DNA from: Caldisericota bacterium
GTDB taxonomy: Bacteria > Bipolaricaulota > Bipolaricaulia > Bipolaricaulales > Bipolaricaulaceae
DNA length: 5,385 nucleotides
Direction: 5' to 3'
NCBI GenBank assembly: GCA_013151115.1
Contig: JAADIW010000058.1
Coordinates: forward strand, 1-5,385
Part shown: positions 1 to 5,385 of the stretch, one piece after another
How the letters are laid out: the number at the start of each line of letters is the position of its first letter
Position numbering within the stretch: the stretch's first letter is position 1
The notes under the pieces: model-generated
The model's database searches: none
Seen by the model: the letters and a program-made list of their open reading frames with translations, nothing else
Told to the model about the DNA's origin: nothing
Made by a program: the position numbers and the translations under genes

Positions 1-379
1 CGGCCGAGGCACCGGCGAGGAGGGAAACGGTGGCCAGGAGCCACCCAGGAAGGCCCCTCCCGGCCAGACTGATGGCGGTGGCCGCCAAAGCACCCACCAC
101 GAGCTGCCCTTCTCCCCCGATATTCAACACTCCCCCTCGAAAACTGATGCAAATTCCCAAGCCCACGAAGAGAAGCGGGGTCATCTTGACGATGGTGTCA
201 GCGATGGCGTTTAGATCGCCAAAGGCCCCTTGGAAAAGGGCTTTGAAGGCCATCGCTGGGTTCACCTTCAGGAGGAGCAACATCAACGCACCGATGAGAA
301 AAGCTACCAGTACAGCAAATATTGGGGTCAATTGGACCAGTAAACCAGCATATCGATGCGATTTAACCCTGTCCAACAT
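1..379 (-). CDS. BMP-family ABC transporter permease, N-terminal part (cut by window edge)
   Basis: Read from ATG at 379-377, the minus strand gives 126 codons that are still open at base 1, so about the first third of a usual 350-370 residue permease is present. It begins MLDRVKSHRYAG. A long membrane segment follows at about residues 13-37, then a loop, then a second hydrophobic stretch holding the family motif NIGGEGQL at residues 86-93. That motif matches NIGAEGQL in the plus-strand permease at 2038-3144. Across 35 aligned residues around it I count 20 identities, so the two are clear homologues. The family (BPD_transp_2) forms the inner-membrane channel of nucleoside/purine importers. 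The start is supported by AGGGAGA (391-385), five bases upstream. Composition is much lower in GC than the plus-strand operon (27 of 60 at 301-360, 31 of 60 at 121-180). Partner genes, if any, lie beyond the left edge. Confidence 0.9.
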   Translation of the reverse strand, partial: MLDRVKSHRYAGLLVQLTPIFAVLVAFLIGALMLLLLKVNPAMAFKALFQGAFGDLNAIADTIVKMTPLLFVGLGICISFRGGVLNIGGEGQLVVGALAATAISLAGRGLPGWLLATVSLLAGASA

Positions 380-404
380 AAAAATCTCCCTGTAACGAAA
401 AGCC

Positions 405-433
405 AGTATAACACTGCTCTGCTTGTAAGACAA
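405..433 (-). promoter_or_regulatory. Predicted sigma70-type promoter for the divergent permease
   Basis: On the minus strand TTGTCT (433-428, four of six to TTGACA) is followed after exactly 17 bases by TATACT (410-405, five of six to TATAAT). A transcript starting near 398 would have a leader of about 19 bases that includes the AGGGAGA ribosome binding site of the minus-strand permease. This is read by eye from consensus only. Confidence 0.6.
423..433. promoter_or_regulatory. Possible operator: TTGT-N3-ACAA inverted repeat
   Basis: The bases TTGTAAGACAA form a perfect inverted repeat with a three-base centre. It covers the -35 box of the minus-strand promoter and ends one base before the -35 box of the plus-strand promoter. 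Palindromes of the TTGT...ACAA kind are bound by several GntR-type regulators, but the arms are only four bases long and chance is a real alternative. No regulator gene is visible in the window. Confidence 0.25.
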
Positions 434-434
434 C

Positions 435-465
435 TTGACAGTCTACCTACCGGTCCTGCTATACT
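435..465 (+). promoter_or_regulatory. Predicted promoter of the ABC importer operon
   Basis: A perfect -35 box TTGACA (435-440) and a good -10 box TATACT (460-465) are separated by 19 bases, slightly longer than ideal. The alternative -10 positions at 17 or 18 bases match poorly. Transcription would begin near 470-474, only a few bases before the ATG at 477, so the ATPase mRNA would have almost no leader. That fits the absence of a Shine-Dalgarno sequence before this start. Confidence 0.6.
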
Positions 466-476
466 ATGCCAACATC

Positions 477-2041
477 ATGGCGGCGAAGAGAACGGACGTC
501 CAACGGGAACCGCTCGCTTCCCCCCACGATGTCGCCCTCCTCATGCGGGATATCACCAAGGTCTTCCCCGGCGTCGTGGCCAACGACGGGGTCACGTTCG
601 AGGTAAAGGCCGGCGAGGTACATGCGTTGCTCGGGGAGAACGGTGCCGGAAAGACCACCCTCATGAACATCCTCTACGGCCTCTATCAGGCCGACGCGGG
701 CGAGATCTACCTCTACGGCAAGCGCGTTCGGATCAGGAGCCCCCGCGATGCCATCCGGCACCGAATCGGGATGGTCCACCAACACTTCAAGCTCGTGCCG
801 CGTCACACCGTGGCCGAAAACGTCGTTCTCGGCCTCGCCGGGGCGCCCTTCCTCGTCCCCGCCCGGGCGGTGGAAGAGAAGATCCTGGAGCTGGGCGAAC
901 GTTACGGCCTCAAGGTGGATCCCAAGGCGTACATCTGGCAGCTCTCCGCGGGGGAACAGCAGCGTGTCGAGATCATAAAGGCCCTGGTGCGGGGGGCGGA
1001 CATCCTCATCCTCGACGAGCCCACCTCGGTCCTGACCCCCCAGGAGGCGGAGGAGCTTTTCCGGATCCTCGCGCGGATGAAGGAGGAAGGGCATTCGGTG
1101 ATCTTCATCACCCACAAGCTCGACGAGGTGATGGCGGTCTCCGACCGGGTGACGGTGATGCGCCGGGGGAAGGTGGTCGCGACCCTGCCCACCTCGGAGG
1201 TGGACAAGCCCGCCCTGGCCAAGATGATGGTGGGCCGAGAGGTCGTGTTCCGCCTGCAGAAGGCCGCGTGCGAGCGGGGAACTGAGGCGCTTGTTGTCGA
1301 GGATCTGTGGGCCATTTCCGACCGAGGGCTCCCCGCCCTGAAGGGGGTTTCGTTCTCCGTGTGCCGGGGCGAGATCCTGGGGATCGCCGGCGTCGCGGGG
1401 AACGGGCAGAAGGAGCTCGTGGAAGTGATAACGGGGCTGCGGCGGGCCACCCGGGGCCGGGTGGTGGTCCTTGGGGACGTGTCACCAACCGGAACCCCCG
1501 CCGTATCGCGGACAAAGGGGTGGCCCATATCCCCGAGGAACGTCTCAAGATGGGGATCGTCCCGGAGATGTCGGTGGCGGAGAACCTCATACTGAAGAAG
1601 CACCATCGTCCGCCCTTCTGCCGGGGCTTCCTCCTCAACCTGCGGGCGGTGAGGCGCTTCGCTCACCATGCCATCGAGGAATACGAGATCATGACCCCGG
1701 GCCCCGATACCCCGGCCAAACTGCTTTCGGGCGGCAACATCCAGCGTCTGATCCTGGCGCGGGAGCTGTCGGGGGAGCCGGCCCTCATCATCGCCGCCCA
1801 TCCCACCTACGGTCTGGACGTGGGCGCCACGGAACAGATCCGGCAGATCCTCCTCGAACAGCGCCGCCGTGGCGCCGCGATCCTCCTCATCTCCGAGGAT
1901 CTCGAGGAATTGATGTCGCTCGCGGACCGGATCGCGGTGATCTTCGAGGGGGAGATCATGGGCGAGGTGGCCCCCGAGACCGCGAGCCTGGAGGAGATCG
2001 GCCTCATGATGGCGGGCGAGAAGAGGGGCGTGGTGTTGTGA
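477..2041 (+). CDS. BMP-family ABC importer ATPase, two nucleotide-binding domains, frameshifted
   Basis: This would be the energising subunit of the importer, on the cytoplasmic face of the membrane. From ATG 477, domain 1 has Walker A GENGAGKT (residues 53-60), Q-loop Q102, signature LSAGEQ (156-161), Walker B ILILDE (176-181) and switch H213. Domain 2 has the degenerate Walker A of this family (GVAGNGQKE, from residue 305), IPEERLKMG, signature LSGGNIQR and a Walker B variant AAHPTYGLDVG, in which the usual Asp-Glu is replaced by Ala-His. That agrees with the family, where one site is hydrolytically weak. The frame breaks after about residue 333 (near 1473-1483). The upstream frame runs on to a stop at 1593-1595, while the rest of domain 2 continues in the -1 frame to TGA 2039-2041. 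Joined, the protein is about 520 residues, normal for the family. As written it would lose most of domain 2. ATG 543 is a less likely alternative start; neither start has a Shine-Dalgarno sequence. The stop overlaps the next gene (GTGA). Confidence 0.9.
1473..1483 (+). other. Frameshift site inside the ATPase gene
   Basis: Upstream of here the family sequence reads in the frame of 477 (ending in VVVLG, last codon 1473-1475). From 1484 it reads in the -1 frame (TNRNPRRIADKG). One missing base restores it: an extra G in the run 1473-1476 gives LGGRVTNRNP, and an extra C after 1478 gives LGDRVTNRNP. Both keep the usual spacing of three residues between the Gly and the Thr. Removing one GT of the GTGT at 1479-1482 gives LGDVTNRNP, one residue short. 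No canonical X XXY YYZ slippery heptamer is present, so programmed frameshifting is unlikely. Confidence 0.85.
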
Positions 2042-3144
2042 AGCGCTTCGGACCCTTCGTGTTCGAGAGGCGATTGGCCCCGACCCGGACGGCGATCCTC
2101 GGGTACTCCCTCCTGGCGATAGCCGCGGCGCTGGTGGTGATGTCCTTCATCTTCTGGGCCTACGGCGTGAGCCCTGTAAAGGCTTACTCCACCATCGGGC
2201 GGACCACTCTGGGGACGCGCTTCGGGCTGATGGAGATCCTCCGGCGCACGATCCCCCTCCTCCTGTGCGGCGTGGGCCTGGTCATCGCGTTCCGCGCGAA
2301 ATTCTGGAACATTGGGGCGGAGGGGCAGCTCCTCGCCGGGGCGGTGGCCGCCACTTGGGTGGCCCTTTTCTCGGGGATCCCCGCCCCCTGGAAGATCCCC
2401 GCCATGTTCGTTTTGGGATTCGTTGCCGGAGCGGTGTGGGGGATAATTCCCGCGCTCCTCAAGGTGAAACTCCAGGTGAATGACGTCATTTCCACCTTGA
2501 TGATGAACTATATCATGGCGTACTTCGTGAAATGGCTGATATACGGCCCGTGGCGGGGGCCTACCATGCGCGGCTTCGCGTACACCGACCTCTTCCCCCG
2601 GGATGCGTGGTTGCCCCTGATCAGGTACTCCAAGGTGCATTGGCCCACTCTCGTGATCGGGATTGCCGCCGCGGTCCTCGCCGCCCTGATTCTCTCCCGT
2701 ACCCGGCTGGGTTACGAGATCCGGGTGGTGGGCGATTCCCCGGATGCCGCCCATTACGCCGGGATAAGCTTCCTCGGGGTGAGCCTGTGGGTGATGTTGC
2801 TGTCCGGGGGGCTCGCCGGGCTCGCCGGCGTGGGGGAGGTGGCGGGAATACACCATCGGCTGTTGGAGCCCGATCACGTGTCCCTGGGTTACGGATATAC
2901 CGCGATCATCGTGGCCTGGCTCGCCCGGGGGAGTCCCATGGCGGCCATCATCACCTCCCTTCTCTTCGGGCTCATCTTCGCCGCCGGCGACGAGATCAAG
3001 GTCACCCTCCAGATGCCGTTCCAGATCACCGGGGTCTTCAACGGATTGATCCTCTTCTTCCTCATCGGGGTGGAGGTGCTCCTCTACTGGAGGGTTCGGC
3101 TCGTGCGCAAGGGGCAGGAATGGGCTGGGAAAGCTGGATCGTAG
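2038..3144 (+). CDS. BMP-family ABC importer permease, first subunit
   Basis: This 368-residue inner-membrane protein would form half of the translocation channel. It starts with GTG, whose last two bases lie in the TGA stop of the ATPase (GTGA), with AGGGG at 2024-2028 as a likely ribosome binding site; the overlap implies translational coupling. The N-terminus is basic (MKRFGPFVFERR), followed by a membrane segment at about 18-40 and a periplasmic stretch. The family hallmark NIGAEGQL is at 91-98, and LQVNDVISTLMMNYI at 145-159 is a second conserved region. Further hydrophobic segments lie at about 97-112, 120-140, 204-220, 245-268, 285-296, 302-316 and 332-350. The loop RVVGDSPDAAHYAGIS (229-244) is the conserved cytoplasmic segment expected to contact the ATPase. 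Length and motif order are normal for the YufP/NupB-type permease, usually the longer of the pair. The minus-strand permease at 1-379 is its homologue. Confidence 0.95.
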   Translation: MKRFGPFVFERRLAPTRTAILGYSLLAIAAALVVMSFIFWAYGVSPVKAYSTIGRTTLGTRFGLMEILRRTIPLLLCGVGLVIAFRAKFWNIGAEGQLLAGAVAATWVALFSGIPAPWKIPAMFVLGFVAGAVWGIIPALLKVKLQVNDVISTLMMNYIMAYFVKWLIYGPWRGPTMRGFAYTDLFPRDAWLPLIRYSKVHWPTLVIGIAAAVLAALILSRTRLGYEIRVVGDSPDAAHYAGISFLGVSLWVMLLSGGLAGLAGVGEVAGIHHRLLEPDHVSLGYGYTAIIVAWLARGSPMAAIITSLLFGLIFAAGDEIKVTLQMPFQITGVFNGLILFFLIGVEVLLYWRVRLVRKGQEWAGKAGS

Positions 3145-4043
3145 ACACCCTGAAGCGGGCCTTGGCCTACGGGACGCCGCTCCTGTGGGGGACGTTGGGC
3201 GAGATATACGCGGAGCGTGCCGGGGTGGTGAACCTCGGGGTCGAGGGGATGATGATCCTCGGGGCCCTGTCGGCCTTCGCCGTGGCCCAGAGCACAGGGA
3301 ACCCCTGGCTCGGGATCCTCGCCGCGGCGGTGGTGGGCGGATTCGCCGCCCTGATCCACGCGTTCTTCTCCGTGACCCTCCGGGCCAATCAGTACGTCTC
3401 GGGGCTCGCCCTCACCATCTTCGGCTTGGGGCTATCCGGCCTCCTCGGGACCTCGTGGGTGGGGATCTCCCTGAAGAACCCCTTGCCCAAGGCCACGATC
3501 CCCGGGCTTGAGCGGATCCCCATCTTGGGAGAGGCCCTGTTCCGAGGCCATAGCTATCTCACCTATATCGGGATCGTCCTCGCGGTCGTCCTCTGGTTCA
3601 TCCTCTATAAGACCCGCTGGGGGATCGCCATCCGCTCCGTGGGTGAATCCCCCTCCACCGCGGACGCCATGGGGATCAACGTCTTCGCGGTGCAGTACCT
3701 GTGTGTGATCTTCGGCGGCGTGCTGGCGGGGGGCGCGGGGGGGGTCCTCTCCGTGGAATACCGTCCCGCCTGGACCGAGGGCATGACGGCGGGGATGGGA
3801 TGGATCGTGATCGCCCTCACGATCTTCGCCGCGTGGGACCCGCTCCAAGCGTTGGGAGGGGTGGTGCTGTTTGGGGCCCTTTATCACTTGGCTTATCGGC
3901 TACAGGCGTGGTTCCCTCCGGAATTTCTCAAGCTCATGCCCTACGCTTTCGCTATACTAGTCCTGGCCGTGGCCGGACTCCGCAAGGTGAAGCGGGGCGC
4001 GCCCGCTTCGCTCGGGGTTCCCTACGTGCGCGGCCAGAGGTAG
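3120..4043 (+). CDS. BMP-family ABC importer permease, second subunit
   Basis: This 307-residue inner-membrane protein would be the second half of the channel, pairing with the product of the gene at 2038. The ATG at 3120 lies 25 bases inside the end of that gene, with AAGGGG (3109-3114) five bases upstream, so the two are probably translated as a coupled pair in equal amounts. NLGVEGMM at residues 38-45 is the hallmark of this smaller permease type (YufQ/NupC-like), taking the place of NIGAEGQ in the larger one. Hydrophobic segments occur at about 44-57, 62-84, 92-112, 147-163, 192-211, 225-240, 243-258 and 272-287. The cytoplasmic coupling loop reads SVGESPSTADAMGINV (173-188). The C-terminal tail is short and basic (RKVKRG). 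Length and motifs are normal and no damage is visible. It is followed by a 77-base gap before the binding-protein gene. Confidence 0.95.
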   Translation: MGWESWIVDTLKRALAYGTPLLWGTLGEIYAERAGVVNLGVEGMMILGALSAFAVAQSTGNPWLGILAAAVVGGFAALIHAFFSVTLRANQYVSGLALTIFGLGLSGLLGTSWVGISLKNPLPKATIPGLERIPILGEALFRGHSYLTYIGIVLAVVLWFILYKTRWGIAIRSVGESPSTADAMGINVFAVQYLCVIFGGVLAGGAGGVLSVEYRPAWTEGMTAGMGWIVIALTIFAAWDPLQALGGVVLFGALYHLAYRLQAWFPPEFLKLMPYAFAILVLAVAGLRKVKRGAPASLGVPYVRGQR

Positions 4044-4079
4044 AAGGGGGGTGAGAGGTGACGCGGAGGGACGCTTACG

Positions 4080-4098
4080 TTGGGCGAAAAATGCCCGA
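4080..4098 (+). other. Small intercistronic hairpin before the binding-protein gene
   Basis: Bases 4080-4086 can pair with 4092-4098 around an AAAAA loop. The stem is seven pairs, four of them G-C and two G-U wobbles. It lies a few bases upstream of the ribosome binding site of the gene at 4121. No T-run follows, so it is not a terminator. It could be an mRNA stabiliser or processing site that raises the amount of binding protein relative to the membrane subunits, but it is weak enough to be chance. Confidence 0.3.
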
Positions 4099-4120
4099 AT
4101 ATCGAGGAGGGGGTGAGCGT

Positions 4121-5272
4121 ATGCGCAAGTTCGCGTTAGTGCTTGCGGCGGTTGTGTTGATGGGCGCGATCGCTCTCAGCGCCGACAAGATCAAAGCCGG
4201 TTTCGTCTACGTCGGGCCCATTGGCGACCTCGGTTGGACCTACGCCCACGACTACGCGCGCCGGATCGTGGACGAGGAGTTCGACTGGCTTGAGACGGTG
4301 TACGTGGAGTCCGTGCCCGAGGGCCAGGAGGGCGCCATCATCGACCGGTTGGTGGCCCAGGGTTGCAACGTCATCTTCACCACCAGCTTCGGTTTCATGG
4401 ACGGAACGCTTGAGGCCGCCATGCGTTATCCGGACGTCATCTTCGCCCACTGCTCGGGGTTCAAGCGCTACAAGAACATGGCGACCTACATGGCCGACTT
4501 CTATCAGGTCTACTACCTGAACGGCCTTATCGCCGGCGCCCTCACCAAAACGGGGAAGGTGGGCTATGTGGCGGCACACCCCATCCCGGAGCTGAAGCGC
4601 CACATCAACGCCTTCACCATCGGGGTCCGCGAGGTAAATCCCGATGCCGAGGTGCACGTGCGCTGGATCTTCTCCTGGTATGACCCCGCCGCCGCCAAGG
4701 AGGCCACCGAGGCCCTGATCGCCGAGGGGTGTGACGTGTTCGCGTTCACCGAGGACTCCCCCACCGTGGTCCAGGTGGCAGCGGAGCACAAGCTCCCCTC
4801 CTTCGCCCACTATTCGCCGATGTTGAAGTTCGCGCCGGATTACGTGGTTTCCGGCCAGCTCGTCCACTGGGAGGCCATCTATCGCGACTTCCTCCTCAAG
4901 GTCAAAGAGGGGATCTACACCCCGGAGAACCTGGCCCACATCGACTACTGGTGGACGCTGCCCCAGGGCGCGGTGGAGCTCGGGGCGGACTTCGGCGTGC
5001 CCATCAACCCGGTATGGGAGGATGAGCTCAAGGCGAAGGTCATCGATCACCCCGTCTTCGGCAAGGTCAGCATCTACGATCTCGTCATGATCCGCCACTC
5101 CCAGTTCGGTGAACCGGGCATCACCTTCGACCCGTTCCAGGGCCCGGTCTACGATCGCAAGGGCGTCCTCCGCATCCCCGAGGGCACCTGGCCCTCCTAT
5201 GAGACCCTCATCACCATGCAGTGGGCCGTGGACGGCGTCGTCGGCCCCTGGCCCGGCGAGCCCGAGGAGTAA
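4121..5272 (+). CDS. BMP-family solute-binding protein of the ABC importer (periplasmic)
   Basis: This 383-residue protein would bind the substrate outside the inner membrane and hand it to the permeases. The start at 4121 is backed by AGGAGG (4105-4110) and GGTGA (4112-4116) and by a clean Sec signal, MRKFALVLAAVVLMGAIALSA, cleaved after about residue 18 or 21. There is no lipobox cysteine, so unlike PnrA or BmpA it should be soluble rather than lipid-anchored. The mature part opens KAGFVYVGPIGDLGWTYAHD (25-44), the signature of the BMP subgroup with a Trp in the ligand pocket region. It ends with FDPFQGPVYD (336-345), LRIPEG (350-355) and WAVDGVVGPWPG (368-379), typical of the family C-terminus. 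The family binds purine nucleosides or bases, and one treponemal member binds riboflavin; the exact ligand cannot be read here. An in-frame GTG at 4058 with its own purine-rich lead would add 21 charged residues ahead of the signal and is less likely. Confidence 0.95.
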   Translation: MRKFALVLAAVVLMGAIALSADKIKAGFVYVGPIGDLGWTYAHDYARRIVDEEFDWLETVYVESVPEGQEGAIIDRLVAQGCNVIFTTSFGFMDGTLEAAMRYPDVIFAHCSGFKRYKNMATYMADFYQVYYLNGLIAGALTKTGKVGYVAAHPIPELKRHINAFTIGVREVNPDAEVHVRWIFSWYDPAAAKEATEALIAEGCDVFAFTEDSPTVVQVAAEHKLPSFAHYSPMLKFAPDYVVSGQLVHWEAIYRDFLLKVKEGIYTPENLAHIDYWWTLPQGAVELGADFGVPINPVWEDELKAKVIDHPVFGKVSIYDLVMIRHSQFGEPGITFDPFQGPVYDRKGVLRIPEGTWPSYETLITMQWAVDGVVGPWPGEPEE

Positions 5273-5286
5273 CGTCGTGATCCCCA

Positions 5287-5325
5287 GGGGGGCCATCCGC
5301 CTGCGGGGGATGGCCCCCCCTTTTT
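5287..5325 (+). terminator. Intrinsic terminator of the importer operon
   Basis: A perfect 12-base-pair stem (5287-5298 with 5308-5319, six G-C pairs at its base) encloses a 9-base loop. A T-run (5321-5325, then CTT) follows one base after the stem. It begins 14 bases after the TAA of the binding-protein gene and closes the operon. Confidence 0.92.
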
Positions 5326-5351
5326 CTTACGCACATGGGGCGCCGAGGGTT

Positions 5352-5357
5352 TAGAAT
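5352..5357 (+). promoter_or_regulatory. Possible -10 box for a gene starting at the right edge
   Basis: TAGAAT matches the -10 consensus at five of six positions and ends eight bases before an ATG at 5366, the spacing expected of a leaderless gene. The best -35 candidate, TTACGC at 5327-5332, is poor. It sits just downstream of the operon terminator, where a new promoter is plausible. Confidence 0.35.
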
Positions 5358-5365
5358 GGGATGTT

Positions 5366-5385
5366 ATGGTGAAGATCATCGGCAA
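5366..5385 (+). CDS. Possible start of a downstream gene (six codons, cut by window edge)
   Basis: ATG at 5366 opens a frame reading M-V-K-I-I-G to the end of the window. A GTG one codon later is an alternative start. The position after a strong terminator and a -10-like box fits the beginning of a new transcript, and the hydrophobic beta-strand-like start is common. No product can be suggested from six codons, and there is no Shine-Dalgarno sequence upstream. Confidence 0.3.

Noticed and set aside
435..476. TTG at 435 as the start of the ATPase, adding 14 residues
   Set aside because: The codon coincides with the perfect TTGACA -35 box, so it would lie upstream of the predicted transcript, and it has no ribosome binding site.
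380..476. Riboswitch (for example purine or flavin type) upstream of the operon
   Set aside because: The 97-base divergent gap is filled by two promoters, and the predicted plus-strand leader is only a few bases, leaving no room for an aptamer.
459..1115. Long minus-strand open frame opposite the ATPase
   Set aside because: The plus strand carries clear ABC motifs. The antisense frame is a by-product of high GC and has no recognisable protein features.
2808..2830. Tandem GCTCGCCGG direct repeat
   Set aside because: It encodes the small-residue stretch GGLAGLAG within a membrane helix of the permease, so codon bias explains it.
4136..5296. 386-codon minus-strand open frame opposite the binding protein
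   Set aside because: It mirrors the binding-protein gene codon for codon, runs through the operon terminator and shows no family motif or promoter.
5197..5385. Minus-strand open frame across the right edge
   Set aside because: It overlaps both the 3' end of the binding-protein gene and the intrinsic terminator, and has low-complexity GC-driven composition.

Overview
The window carries one nearly complete BMP-family ABC importer operon on the plus strand. This is the nucleoside/purine-type uptake family (relatives include PnrABCDE, NupABC, BmpDEFG and RnsABCD). At the left edge, on the minus strand, is the start of a second, divergently transcribed permease of the same family. The plus-strand genes are very GC-rich (45 of 60 bases at 3301-3360) and full of GGG, CTC, ATC and CGG codons. 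The binding protein has an ordinary Sec signal and no lipobox cysteine. This suggests a high-GC, probably two-membraned bacterium, possibly thermophilic or from an uncultivated lineage. The species cannot be named from the sequence.

Layout: 1-379 (minus) is the N-terminal third of a permease, cut by the window edge. 380-476 is a compact divergent promoter region in which the two -35 boxes lie back to back, one base apart. 477-2041 is the double-domain ATPase, whose reading frame is broken near 1473-1483. 2038-3144 and 3120-4043 are the two permeases, each overlapping the gene before it. After a 77-base gap holding a small hairpin and a strong ribosome binding site comes the solute-binding protein (4121-5272). 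A strong intrinsic terminator closes the operon at 5287-5325. A -10-like box and a possible start codon at the right edge hint at another gene.

How it works: the binding protein would capture a nucleoside-like ligand outside the inner membrane and deliver it to the heterodimeric channel formed by the two permeases. The ATPase, a single chain with two nucleotide-binding domains, would power uptake. The overlapping starts of the first three genes point to translational coupling.

Nothing here looks like an undescribed defence or mobile system. The points worth a second look are the ATPase frameshift, the back-to-back promoters with a possible operator, and the two divergent same-family importers that differ sharply in base composition. 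There are also signs of very short or absent leaders and a non-lipidated binding protein.
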